Counted from the first letter of the stretch, positions 23,401 to 38,400 are shown. The stretch: DNA of 64,000 nucleotides from Nephrocerus scutellatus (GCA_947095585.1 OX352761.1:112331890-112395889); one strand, 5' to 3'. Numbers and translations: made by a program. Notes: generated by a model from the letters alone, not told the origin.

Positions 23401-26400
23401 TCTTTAACCTTTCCACTTAAGGTCGATACATTTTCGCAACGTTTCTGCCATTTCTTTAACCCCTCCACAAAATACGATTTCTCAAACTTTTAAAAATGTG
23501 TTTTTGTCCCGGCGATAACCTCCTCGCTTGAGTTGAATTTCTTTCCTCCAACCCATGTTTCCATGTTGCGGAACAGAAAGAAATCATAGGGAGGAAGGTC
23601 GGCGAGTACAGTCAGTGCGGCAGTAATTTGTAGCGCAGTTCATGCAATTTGGCCGTGACAATTCGGGATGAATGTGCTTGTATATTGTCGTGGCGAAACA
23701 TCCCTTTTTAACAACTTTTATTTAACTTGACTTGACCCCTTTTTGTCTGTATTCTCGACTACTTTGAGGAGCTTTTTAACCACCTTCCACGTGCGTGTAA
23801 TGATTCGAAATCGCGTCATTTTCTCGTTTTTTGTGGTCCTTTTTTAAGCACATTCCGCAAGATCTAGAGCGCTGAAATTTTGTGAGCGGCTCAATGTCAG
23901 GGGCCAATTTTGATATCTTGCATTTGACGTGTGTCGCGTGTGAAGCGTGAAAAAAAGAAAATTCTTTGAAATAGCCCCGACCTCAAAAACAGATATTTTG
24001 GCGATTATTACCAAATAATAAAGGACTGTGTGGCGTGTTTCGATGCATACATAAAAGCTTGTATCCGAAAAACTAAGTTTTTTTACATTTACTTGTTTCT
24101 TAGCGAAATGGGGTGGTGTCTCCTTCAATATCTTATCGAATCGGTCCAATAATTCACTGTAGTACTGCCTCGTGATCATTCTTTCTTTCCGCAAAAAGTC
24201 CATGAGAATTGTTTTTTATTTTCGAATCCCTAAAAATGACCTTTCCGGCTAATGGGATTGTCTTTGCCTTCTTCGGAGCAGATTCACCCGAACAAATCCA
24301 TTGTTTTTACTGTCTCTGGCATATAATAATTTGTCTAGGTTTCATCAACGGTGGCGACTCTACGCAAAAACAATGCTTCGACATTGACAACCGCATCCGC
24401 TTGTTGTCCACTGTGAACAATCGCGGCATTCATCGGCCCTACACTTTTCTCACATTTATCTTATCATTTTGAATATTAACTGCCGTTTCGTACCTCGCGC
24501 ACTGTAGCTCGGTGATCAGCGAGAATCATGTTGTGGACCTTTAACAACGTAACAACGTCTGCCGGGCGACCTGGCCGTTCCTTATCAAAAACAGATGTAC
24601 GACTATGTTTACCATTTAACGTGGAACCAATAATCTGACGGTTGTCATAAATGGTGAACCCAACTTCGCTTTTATTCCTTCACATGTTTTCCCATCCAAA
24701 AATAAAAAGCGAAATACGGATCGATAACTTTTTCAATTTGATTGAGAAACACGAAACACGAGTGATACAACTGGCTGCCACATAAAAACTAACCTATGAA
24801 CTAGTCTGAAATTTTAGTATGGTGTCGTTTAACAGATGACAGTATGGGACGGTAATGTCAACTTCCCTTAGCAATGCCACCTGTTTTCAAAAACGGGTAC
24901 TAATGCCAGTTAAGCAAACAAAGTTTGGCCATGTCAAACTTAAATGAATGTTATCGGCTTAAAGTATGGATCAGTCAAGAGATTTTAGGAATAAGAAGAA
25001 GACTGAAATTTGGAAAAAAAGGAAACCAGAAAACTTGTGCTAATCAAAAATTCAAGAAGGCTGTCCTTCTCTTCGTTAGTGCCGATCATAGCTTTAATTA
25101 GAATTTCTATATCCGCGTTCCTTGAGATTACAAATCTATTGATTATTATCGTAATTATAAGATTACAAGCGGAAGTGTATTGAGTTGTCTGAAATAAATA
25201 ACAACAGAAAAAATGCATAAAATCCATACAATCTAAAAGTCTAATCCGCTACTTGATACGTTGAATTAACTTGATATTCTCGAATTACATTATATTGACA
25301 GGTAAAAAAATTACTTATATATATTGAAGAAAATCATCTATATTTTTCTCAATTAAGAATAATCGCACAAATGCTTCCAAAGCATAACTAATCTTTTACT
25401 TTTTATGTACGAACTGATAGAAACATTCTCTGAGTTTTACACAAATCATCATATTAATAAGAGGAGTTCCTAAAAATGTCAACAACCAAGCTACAAAAAA
25501 TAAAATAAAAAGTTCTATAAATCTAAGAGTACATTTTCTATCCTACCCCGTTCATCCTGTAGGTAATAGTTGTCAACAAGCAGAGAAACATTTTAATCAT
25601 TGATGTCGGACTTACCAAAGGATCATCTGTATGTAGTATTATACAGTACGTTACATTTTAATAAAAAAAACACCACAGACGACAATGGAAATTACAAAGA
25701 AAATTCTCTCTGTGCAAGTTGAGTGCAGAAATACAAATCAGAATATCGACTTTTAGCTTTCGTGGGGTGATTTTGGGACAAAAACGCTTTATTGAGATTT
25801 AAAAATAATTTTCGTGGAATAATTGTCCAATTCGACGATTCGGGACGAGTTTGATGCTCATTCATGTGCATTCTAATCGCCTACTTTATTACTATGCCCA
25901 CAACTAGTACTGAAAATTAATTTGAAAAACCGTATTTGCCATTGCGATTAGAGTCCTAAAATAAAAATTTATGCCTAACTTTTTGTAAATAAAATTTAAT
26001 CTTAATCTTATTATTATTCTCTGGTTCTACAACCGGTGTCCAGTCTTTCTCTAATCTAGTTGGCTAACTAAAAACATCTATCCATCCATAAATTCAATGC
26101 TGACATGTTTCATAAGTCCTACTTCAAAAGACTATAAAAAAAAACACATGGGGCATGAAAGGTTTGAAGATGTGTAACTTCAAACGACCCAAACGACGAA
26201 GACTCTCGAGCTAATGCTGCCAAAAATTTGTTATGCTTTTTGTGTTCAGTAAAATGAAATAAAATCTCATAAGTTATTACCAAATGACCAGTGTCTCATA
26301 CACTAGAAGCTTCAATAGATTTTTAAAGTTACTGAATAGTTATACAGAAAATGTTTCTTGGCCTAAAACATTGTGGATTTAAGAATTTTTTTTTAAGATA

Positions 26401-29400
26401 ACATACTGCCAAGGGAAAACTCCTTGAATGACTTCCGTCACGGCAATAAGGTGGGCTATGCCCTTTATTTAAATTTAAAATAAAAAATCGAAGGAATGCG
26501 ATTTAAGCAAAATGGAGAAAGATCACAAAACTAAAAATGACGCGGGTCAAATGCTTTAATCAATGCATCATGGTCAGGGAAAACTACAGAAAACCCTGAC
26601 CAAGAAAATATTATAAATTATTACGAAATTGAGCCTTCAAATTTCTTGGAACCTCTGTAGTGGAATTCTAAAACTTGACACCTTTCTTGAAAGTTAACAA
26701 CTCGACAGTGAAACGTACCGGATTCGTCTTTAGCACCAGGCCTTACAAACGAAAATGGCACGCACAACTATCGAGCCGAAAGGCTTATCAAAATTCTGCT
26801 TTGTGGATCTTCGTAGGTAGGCCAAGTCCTCGCGAGCAAACTTCCAATTCAAGCTCTTGAATAAAATTTTTCATTTCGGTTTTTCGTTTTTAATTTTTGA
26901 GCCACGGCGTCCACTATGATAGTCGACCTTAAAGTCTATCATTTGTTTTCTTTAATTTTGTTTCCTCACTACAAAAATCCATTCCACATATTAGCATTGT
27001 CGTTCTCTTTTTAAGATAATCTTCAGTTATTCTTCGCAGCTCTCATTGCCGTTGATTTTACTGACACCTTTTATTTCTTCATTTGTAGCTTTTCTCTATT
27101 TTGATTTGCTTTTTCACCAAACAATTCCTTCTTCTGTTCTCTAACAAATAATCCTCCATTATTCCTTCCAATGACCAAGACATTTAATTTCTTAAACCTA
27201 AAGAGAGATGAACTAACTACTCGACAGGTCTGAATTAAAAAATTGAGTTAATGGCGACTGGTTCCATTTAGAGAAATTTCTAGTGATCAGCAGAATAGCG
27301 TAATGGTAAAGTTAACCTTTATATCAAAAAGTTTTAACAGTTACTGTCTCTAATCAACACATTCCACACGTTATTCAATATCGCAAAATGATAAAAAATT
27401 GTTTAAATTTACAAATCTATTTGAGTATTTATTTAAAAAAATACTATATAAAGCTATTCCTGCTCTGAGTAATTTCCCCCATTTAAAAGTGGAACTGTGT
27501 TTCTCGTGTACTTCCTGTTCGGGGAAATTAATTAAAATCCTCGGAGATTATACAAAATTTCAAACATGTCGTTGTCCTGATGTAACAAGCCTCCTTTATT
27601 GAACATTCCATGTGCAGAGAGTTTTGTTCAAAACTTTTTATTGAAAAATTTTAACAGATCGATTGTTTCTCCTCTGTCATGGAAATCGAACCGCGAAACA
27701 GGGGAGGCAGTATTTACATGTTCCTACATATTTTATTTGGTTCTAAAATAAATTCTTGTTTTGATAAAATGCTTACATTCAAGCATTCGACAATTTATTT
27801 ACAAGAAATATGTGAATGTATTATGTTCCCCAGCAGAAAATTTACATCTAGAGCTACACGAAAGTCTGTTACAAATTGGCTGCCTATCATGCCTAACAGC
27901 GTCAGTTATGTGTGTGAAAAGTTCTGTTTTAATTTAGATTAAAAAAAAAGAAGTACGAGCATTAATATTACTCGGAAAAGGTACCCCAAAAACATGTTTT
28001 CTCGTCGTTTCAGGCAATTTGGAACCTGTAAAAGCATCACGGGATAGTTTAAGAATGGAAATCCTGATTTCAAAAATTCCTTTTGTTTGTTCCAAAATGT
28101 GAGTAGAGAGTAGAGAGTAGAGACTTTCGTATACGTAGATGGTATACATATACATCTAATTATACACACTTCTTTATTTGTGTTATTGTCTACACTTATT
28201 TCGTTGTATATGTGTCTTTTGAAGAACATGTCGATCCCGTCAATCAAACACTACAGCACTTCTTTGAACTTTAACTCTCACGGTCGGTCTCACTCTCCTT
28301 TTCCTTTTTTACTGGGGTTTAGTGCGCTTGTTACCGCCGATAATTAGACAATTTTTTTAAAAAAAAAACTTTAATTAAACTTGTCGACCTGTTTGTTTTG
28401 ACTTCTTTGAGAACCTTTATATCCAACACGACCTAGAGAGCAGCTTAGTTTCATAGAGAATTTCTGAGACTCGCGTGTGACACGTGTCGCTAGTAAAGTG
28501 TGGCGTGTATGATGCGTGTAATTGTGGTTTTGATGTGAAACGAAATGGGTTATATCGTCTTGTCTTAATAACTACCTAACTATCGTTATTTAACGTATAT
28601 GAGCAGCTCGCTGATAAGAACTTGAGTTTGCGTCGCGGGTGCGTGAGCGAAGCGAGACTGTTTCGGGAGCATCTCAAAGCTGCCACGGTACGCTCAGTAA
28701 ACGACGCCGACTCCGCGAGTTGTACTTGTGCCAATGGACATATCGAGTGAAGATAGCACCCACACATCTGTCGAAGACGTATCTGAACTGATAGATAGAA
28801 TAAATTCGGCCTCAATTACGTGCCCACAGAACTGACAACACTTGTCAATACCAATATAGATTGTGTGTTTACCAAAGACTTTAATGTTGATATTATACCT
28901 TATATACGCATGTGATTGAACAGAATGGTGCACAAATCGCCTAGTTGGAATGATTAAGGTTTTAACAGAACGGAGACAAACCGCATACCGTCAAAGCCAA
29001 CTACATTCCCCGACCCAACCGTCCCGAAATTTTACAATGGGGATACATAAAGAGCAAGGTCTATAAAAAAAACTACAGAATCTTATTTATGAACATTGCA
29101 ATATGTTCTTAAAATTAAAAGTGGATGTTTCTGTGAAGTCAAAGAGACACACATTTGCCCGTCTATATTCCAAAAATAATTTCCGATCTCCAATAATTTT
29201 TGGGTTTTTCATTAAAAGCGCCGCATTTTGTTTTTTAAGTAAATCCGCTAATATGCTATGCTATTAATTATAGAACACAAAATCGTTTAAATATCCTTCA
29301 CAGCCACCCAATTTTTCATGACACTTTCTCATAAATCGAGCGATAGCCGGCAATTTCGCGTTGTCGATGTATGTCCTTGCGTCGCCTTAAGCCTTTTGCT

Positions 29401-32400
29401 TATTGACATAGGATGTGGACTTGAAATAAGCACAAAAAAAGGCCAGAGGAGTCAAACCACACGAACGATGTGGCTAATTGACTGTTCCACGTCTGGAGAT
29501 AACAGAGTCTCCCCGTTCGACATAAAAAACTCGCTTGTTTGGGCTGTACGGCCCGTACGTATTGTCAAACTCTTCCAATTTAACCCAAAAATAGTCAGTC
29601 AGGCTGTGTTGGTAACGATCTCTACTGACTACAACTGACATTGAAAAAAAGTATGGGCCAATGACGCCTTCAGTATGTACCAAACAATCAATTTTTGCAA
29701 GTGTAGTGTAATTTCGTAAATGGCTTCGTGTTGCTGACTGCCCAAATGTGACAAATTTGTTTATCAACGAAGCCGTTCAACCAAAAATTAGCTTTATTGC
29801 TAAGAATGGTTAGTCTACGTAAAGGTGCCGCAAACGAACACAAAACTTATATCTCTTTCCATTTCCTGGGTAGAGCTATGATATCTCTATTTTTTGACGT
29901 TCCATTTCAAAACTGTACCCAAGTTACAATTTGATTTTGTGTTTCATTTACAAAGTTTTGTAACCGACACTCTAACGTTTCTACACCAATCGAGGGGTAT
30001 GGTTTCAATAAGTCTTGGTCTCGGTTTGACGTTTCATTTGCACAGCTTTCACCACAAAAATCAGAAAAAACTCTGTCACCTTGACAGCTTACCCGTGAGT
30101 ATGGTTTCGGGTATGGTTTGTGCAAATGGAAAAAGACAATAATGAAAACATGTAATAATAGGAAAACGTTGTAGGTGCGAGCAATTATTAATGACTAATT
30201 AGAAAGTATTTAGATGAGTTGAAATATCAAACAAACCGCACTTAACTTTACGCATAGCCGACAAACGCTATTGGAAAAATGGGGCGTCCCAGTTGAAAAA
30301 CCCTATACTTGTGTGTCAAATAGGAAAAAGTGATTTTTACCAATCGATCACGAATTGTTTATTATTTGAATAAAAAAGTAATCAAAAATATGGCAAACAT
30401 ACCAAAAAGGAGTGCATAATGAACGAGAATCATAATCATAACCACTTTATATGAGTTTGTATTTAATATTAATTTGAAGATAGTTGTTAGCTATAAAATA
30501 AGCAAATAGTGAATTATTTATTTGCCTTATCAGAGGTTTGTGAGAACCTGAAACTCTCTTCGATTATCAATAAGCATCAGTTGTAGTAAACATATAAAGA
30601 TTCTTCCAATTTTACTACGTAAACATTAATGGAGTACATAAAATAAATCCCCAATGAAATTAGCCACACTTGTTGTTACGTTATAATGAGTTTATTATGC
30701 AGAAAATCCAATGGTTAATGGGGCATGTCAGCACCACTGGCCACTTGACCTTTTCATGTAAACGAATGTAGCCAATTTATAATTGCTATAAGAAGTAATC
30801 TATGTTAAGCAATCAAAAATTAATTACTCTCTCCATCAGCGTCAGAAATCTTGTTATAAAAACTCGGACGGACGGATTTGCGTATTCTCAAACATCGCAC
30901 CAAGTCATTTCAATTTGTTGGAATATTAAAAGTACACAAAGGATATTCTGATCTTACCAGAAATTGCAATTCTGATATTGTTTTTTTGAACGTACATTAA
31001 AATTAATGTTTCCCAATTGCAGCATTCAAAATTGATGCAGATGTTATCATTTTCATGTACAAGGATATAGAACCAAATGTACTTGAAACCTTCCATTGGG
31101 AATAATTTTCTTTCTATCGTTTGCAATTAAAATTCTTGTATACGCTCAAAAAGTTTTGAAATTATAGGAGATGTGTTAGAGCAAAAAAAGAAAGCAAAAA
31201 ATAAAATACGACATTAATATTTAAGCAGTCTTGAACACTAATGTTAGCCATTTGACTCTGACGCAGATGATCTAAATATACTCGTATCTACTATGTGGCT
31301 TACACGTTCAAAACTACTATAAGATTTTAATTATTTTTGTTTTAGATTCCATCTTCTTTGTCTGCAACTCTGTAAAATCTCCAACGGTCTCTTCGAGCTA
31401 ATGTCCTTCAATTACGTATCATTGTACTGTGGCCGCAGTGGCTCCAGTTGTTAGTACGTTGGACTACTGAACGGGAGGTTTGATGTTAGAATTCCAGAAA
31501 AATACTGACATGAGGTCAGACCATATTTCTTCTTCATCGCAACATTTAAATACATAAAACTACTAAATTAATATAAGCCAACTGATCTTGCGAAATCGAA
31601 CAAATATCATTCACTTGGCCTACACCGTTAAAGAAAGTGTAGTTGTCCTCTTGTTCACCCTTAGTCCTACCATTGATTGACAATTCAAACATGCCGTCGG
31701 TTCAAAATGTAACTTTAATGTTTCTACTCACACTATAATATTTGGCTGTTTGTTTACAAACGCTAGAGGTGCTGTAATTTGACGATTTTTTATACTCGTT
31801 ATCGTCGTATTAAATATTACCTAACTAATGTTGTGCTTTACTCGCCTCTTACAAGCAAAGGTAAAGGTTCCCTTTCTCATTCCTAATTTAATTATTGATG
31901 ATTAACATTTACGAGTACAACCATAAAATATAATGTAAGTAGTAGAAGATTATTAAACCTTGATATATGGTGGTTAACAAATCCTAATTGAGTTACAAAC
32001 AACAAGAGATGATGATCTTTAATCTGATTATCATAACAAAGCTGATACACAGAAAAAGATTCAATTACAAGTCAGAGATAAATATACTTATTTGCATGTT
32101 TTGTCCACATATATGCTACTGACTTAAGACTAGGAAGTCGAATTATTTGATTGAATGCCTTTAGACGAAATTTGGAATATCTCAGGGCATAAAGGTGGTT
32201 AGATAAGGATATTTAATTTCTCTTTTGTTTTCAAGTTTCAAGTATTTCCGGCGTGGTAAATTAATTGAATAAGTAACCGAAGTTAACTCATTAATATCAA
32301 TTTAACAGCAGACATGTTATTCTACCTATTCTGCTGTTAGCTGACTATTTTATATATACATATATAGAATATAATGAGACCCCTTAAGGTCATTTGTTTC

Positions 32401-35400
32401 AGTATTTATATAGTTTGTACTTGTAGTTGTTCCTTATTGTTGAATATGGATAAAATAAATGACTTAAAAGGACTTGTTTATCGTTTTTTTATTTTTTTAT
32501 TTAAATGGCCGTTTTTTACTAACTAACCGTTATAAGAATAATTGCTAAAATAGCTGCCTTTTAATTTTCTTAAAAGTACGCTTAAAAACAACTTTTTGCT
32601 TATACATTTTGAGTAAAAAAATTAAGCTGCTGCAAAATACTTATACATTTAAATTAAAATATTACTAAAAAGTAATAGTAATAATAATAACAATAAAATA
32701 AAATAAAACAAATTTTGTTGGTTTATTTTCAGGCGTGGCCACCACTGAGGAATACGTTGGAGATGATTCCTTCGGAGCATAAAGCACACACGATTTCGGG
32801 TAAATAAGAATAGCTTTCAGCCTTAAAAAACGCGAAAAATAATCTTAATGAGAAATGATTGCAATGCCCATCTTCGGCAAGTCAAATTCGCCTACGACCA
32901 AAAATTGAAGAAAAACATACTAAAATGTCCCAAAGGTAGTAAACATTTTCGGTCATTCGTGAAAAAAATCAAAAAAAAACGTCGTAGATTCCAACGCTCA
33001 TTTGTAATGACATTCCAGCAGTCATCTCTAAGGACAAGGCCAATCTGTTTGCTGCGCATTTTGCAGTTAGCTCCACGCTTCCAGATTGTGCATTGCTGCC
33101 GCCTGCACCTCAGAGTATTAAACACTCTATGGAACAGATCTTCATTCCTACTCGTGCAGTTGCTAGAGTTTTAAACGGTTTCAACTCTCACAAGTTCGCT
33201 GGGCCAGATGGTATTTCCCCATTAGTTTTGAAGAGGTGTTCTTCCAAGCTGGCATTACCATTGCATAAGTTTTTCAATCTATCCTATTCTTCTGGACTCC
33301 TCCCCAGAAGTTGGAAAACAGCCTTTGTTCAGCCCATACCCAAAAAAGGCGAACCGTCGTCTCTTCGTACACCGACCCGTAGCACTTACATCCATTCTTC
33401 CCAAAGTCATGGAAACGTTGATCAATTTTCCGCTCATGAAATATCTAGAAACCAACGAAATCCTTAGTGACCGGCAATATGGATTTCGTGGGTAACGTTC
33501 TACTGGTGATTTGATGGTATATCTTACCGAACACTGGAACCGGTCTTTGCATCTATTTGGTGAAAGCAAAGCTATTGCACACGATATTTCTAAGGCATTT
33601 GACAGAGTTTGGCATCAAGCTCTTTTGTTCAAAACGCATGCTTATAGAGTCGATGATAAACTGATTCATTGTATTAGGAGCTATCTTTTGAACCGCTCAA
33701 TTCAAGTTGTATTGGACGGGTTCAAGTCTAAGGTACATCATTTAAATGCTGTACGTTCTCCAGGGATATGTTTTGTCACCGACACTTTTTGTCATTTTTA
33801 TTAATGATCTCTCTGTGACTTCTAAACCTTTTCCCTCTTTTGCTGACGACAGCACTCTCAGCTTCTTATATAAGTTTGAGGAACGTTCCTCCACTTCTGA
33901 TGTGGAACTCAAACAACTACGTATGTTAAGCACGTTAAATTCTGACCTAGACAGCATAATAAAATAGGGAGACAACAGTCGAGTAGAATTTAACGCTTCC
34001 AAAACCCAATACTGTCTCCTGTCGTCTAAGCAAATCCCAAATTCCATGCCATAATCCATGAATGGCGCATCGAGGAAAATCTCGCAATACTCGGTATGTG
34101 CGTTAACGGCAATCTTCATTAGTGTGACCACATATTTACCGTCGCCAAAAATGCTGCGAAATGTTTAGGTTTTCTATCCCGGTGCAAGATCTGATCTGGC
34201 TACTATCTATAAGGCTTTTATCACCCTTAACTTGACTACAATTGCCATATCTGGTCTGGTGCGCCTAAAACTACCTTGCATCAGTTAGATAGAATACAAA
34301 ACCGTGCGATAAAACTTGTGACGATAACATTGCGAAATCAATAGAACGTTTCATGCTTGTAACTGTTTTATCGCTTCTTCCACCAGCGGTTCTCAAGATA
34401 AAAAGTCAGGTGCTTGCCACCTCTCCTTAAATTCAACCGCAATACTCGTGGGGGTCTAAATGCTCACCAGTTTACCCTGAAACCCATCTTCGGACTTACA
34501 CTTAAGTTCAGGGATTCGTTCTTCAGCCGTACAACACGTATGTGGAATTCTCTGCCAAGCTCTGTCTTTCCACATCACTATGATCCCCAGGCATTCAAGA
34601 CACAAGCTCAGAAACATCTCCGCTATTCTCCTCCTTTTCCTTATCGCACACGCTATGCCAAGCATATAGTGAGCATTTTAAGGGTGCAAAACCCTTTAAG
34701 CGTGCACGAATTATTAAAAAAGCTATTTTTGCTAAATCATCAACCTAATAGGCGGTATAACTAGGGTCCGATCCTGGCTTCCCACAAAAAGTTTCGCCAC
34801 CAGTCCCGATTTCGAGGCGAGCTAACCAGTTTCATCATCATATTTGATTCTAAAACGGGTTCCGAAGAAAACTTCTAATCAATCCAGTTTGGCATCCCTA
34901 AACTCTGGCCCTCTCCGTCTACGCCATCCTCCCAGCGTATACTTTATCTTCGCTGTCCTGTCCCCACAATACTACCGCAAATGATTTTTCGAGTATCCTA
35001 TTCTAGGATATCCTGCCAACCGGAGCCTACCGATATGAGTTTTCTTTACGATTTAAAAATCGAAGAGTCTTGACAAACTATACTAGGCTTGCGCATACTT
35101 CTGGTTCTTGTTCTGGTTCTGGCTGCTACAATTGACCCGAGATAGTTAAAGGATTGCAATATTTCAAATTAGCACTCCATTTTCTTAATAGAGTCAAGTC
35201 AGTTTCTTAATAGAGTGACCTATGTTTTTCTCGCTTGTGGCCACCATGTACTGCGTTTTTCCTCTAATTTATGTGCCGCCCGCTCAATTTAGATACTGCT
35301 TTTGGGTTCTCTTATGCTTAGTCAACTATTATTGAATTATGTACATAGTAACAAAATATTGTGCAACCTTTAGGCATAAAAGTGGTGAAATGTGTACGGA

Positions 35401-38400
35401 TTGTCTTTTACCTGCTACATTGTGTATGACAGTTAATTAAATTAAATTATTATACACCGCAAAAAGATTCCCAAGGCAATTTCAGAAGAGCGATGATTGC
35501 TTTCCACTTACCAGCGATATACTACGTGATATCACGTGAAATACTTAGAAATTTACTGCAATGTTGTGTTAGAGATTATTTTATATTTTGTGATAATTTT
35601 TCCTTTTGAATTTTAAGTGAACCATTTGAAAGGCATAGTAGTTTGAAATTGGATCGTAACTTGTGTCAAAGTCAAAGTCGGTCAATATGTTGATTTATAA
35701 TTTATCGCTTTCTTTTATATCTCTTTTCTAATTTATATGCAAATTTTGTAAAATAAAAAAGTTTGTAATAACAAGAGCAAGAATGCGACTAAGCTAACAA
35801 AATCAATGTTCTTTAGGTGAATTACTAAGAAGTGGATGTAAAAATGTACAGATTATATCAACCCTAACGATTTTTTATATTAGCGATGAGTAAAATTTAC
35901 TTACTTATCTTAAAATCAACATTTAAACTTGAAAATCGTATTAATTTGATGGTTATATTTGCATGTTTTACGGATATTTTAAAATTTAGAATAAATACCA
36001 AAATTAAAAATAAATGCAGAGGAAAGGAGCCAAATATAAAAGGTAAAGAGTAAAAACAAGGCACTGTTAAAAAAACCAAAAGTGTTCACCAAATCCTTTC
36101 GATTACAGGTGATACAGGTAGAACAATAGTCATAGTATTGCTTAGACACGGGTCCCTTAATTGAATGTTCAACAAAATGTAGTCTGAACTCTCGCAATGT
36201 TTGGTGGGGGGGGGGGAACGTTAACATTATAAATAGTTAGAACTTCGTGTAAGGAAGCACGATTCTATAAAAATCTATTCTAAAAAACCACGATTTTCTT
36301 CTATCATCAGTAAGCTTCAGACATATAGATGAAGAGAAATAATAATATTCGGCGCGACAGACCGTTGCGGTCCAAGGCCTAGCTTCTCGCGACCATTTGA
36401 GTTGTGCATGTATATTTTTGGACACAAATGGAAGGGACCTACAATTTAATTTTGTGAGTGGCTTAGTACCGTAATACGTTTTTGAAATACCGCGTGTGAC
36501 GCGTCTAGCGAGTCGTCGGTGGTACGTGTAATGCGTGCAAATTGAGTCAATCTATGAAATAGGGCCCATCGCGTCTTCTTTGGGAATATTTTAAACCAGC
36601 TTACACATGACTTAGACTGCTGAAATTTTGTGAGCAGCTCAGTGTCATGGGAAATTTTTAAGATCCTGGATGTGATATGTGTGGTGAGTTGCGCGTGGTG
36701 CGTGTGATGCGTGGAAAGTGGATTAGTCTTTCAATTCCTATTTTTTCACTTATTTGAGATCCTTTCAAACCTCCTTTCACACGATATAGGACGCTGAAAT
36801 TTTGTGAGCAGCACAATGTCCATTTCTGGGATCTTGTGTGTAACAAGTGTCACAAGTAAGGTGTGACGCGTGCAAATTAGGTTAATATTTGAAATAGGCT
36901 ACATTTTTCGACTTATTGAGATCCTTTTTAACCACCTTTCACACGACCTAGGGAGCTAAAATTTTGTGTGCAGCTCAATGTTATTGTTGATTTCTGAGAT
37001 CCGTGCTGCGAGTCGCGTATGTTGCGTGTGATTCGTGAAATAGCGAATTTTACGTCTTCTTTTATGCCCTTTTTAACCAACCTTCACACTTCCTATAAAA
37101 TATGCGCGTATAACGCGTACGATGCGTGTTTCGATAAAAAGATAAAAGTTTTTACCCGCAAAACAAAGTTTTTTTACATTTACTTGTTTAACCCTCAATT
37201 TACTTACGTATTTTTTGGTCCAAATTCCTATTTTTCCGTAAAGAGGTGATTGAATTGATTACAGAAATGTTCACCGATTCAATTCATTCTCGGCTACAAT
37301 CTATACTAATATTTTAAATGTGTAACTCTATCTGTTTGTTTGTCTGTCTGTTTGATTTGGCTCATTTTTTTAAATGTGCGTAATAGTCCGGGGAAGATTA
37401 TAGGAACCTGGAAAATTGGAAAAACTTGGAAAATTCAGGATAAACTCAAAAAATTCCGTTTTCCATGGGATTTATGTATGAACTCGCGTCCATAACTCAC
37501 GATTCGAACACGATTTTTATGTATATATTATATATGTATATATAGGGCCCGTAGGTTAAAGGCTACAGTTTTAGGTTAGTGGTTTCAGTGTGCGAGCGGT
37601 CAGTTAGGTTGGATCAGTAGGGTCTGAGAGGCAGCCAGACAACGCCGGTTCATTTTGCTTTTGGTGGGTCTAAACAGTGTCTTGGGAGTGGTGGTCTGCG
37701 GGTCTCCGGTAACGCTGGCGTTAACTACTAGTCAATATATAAATTTAAAGCTATTTTCACGTGTATATTATACTCTATGGTGAACGAAAAATCACACAGC
37801 GTAAAAATATTCTTAAATACTCTTACATACGGTACATACCAAGAATAAAATTGATTTAGTTGAACTGTGAAGTAACTAAGCCTTTGATATTAGGGTAAAA
37901 TAAACTTTAAAATCTTCTTTAAATGTACATTCAGCTACTTACAACATCAACATGTTGCCAGAAGAGTGTAACAACTGGAAATATTTTCGTTGTTATATTA
38001 GAACCACAACGATTCTGACTGTACCAACCGAAAAGTGACATTACTCTTCTAACAGAACTACATATTCGTTTTTTATATAATACTCATACAGATGGAATGG
38101 AGCTAAAAGATTACTCTAAAGAAGCCTGAACTTTTATCCACACGTTTTTGATTCTTTTTCCTGCGTTGGCACAGTGGAAACCTTTTTTTCTTTTATATCC
38201 TCTATCCCGCAGATTTAAAGAGTGACAATTTACTAGCGAGTACTTGTGATTATTTGTAAAGGATATCATTTACAAAAGCTATCTCTTCATCTGAAATAAT
38301 TTAATAGAAAATCACCTAATGTTTCTTTAAACAAAATCTTCATGAATACTTGCACACACAATAAATCCATAAACTGAAAATGGGAAGAGCAAAAACTAAA

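Noticed and set aside
27679..27942. 87-aa plus-strand frame
   Set aside because: No domain, no splice context and AT-rich codons; likely chance.
36440..37145. CRISPR-like array
   Set aside because: The whole 160-175 bp unit is repeated; there are no unique spacers, and the genome is eukaryotic.
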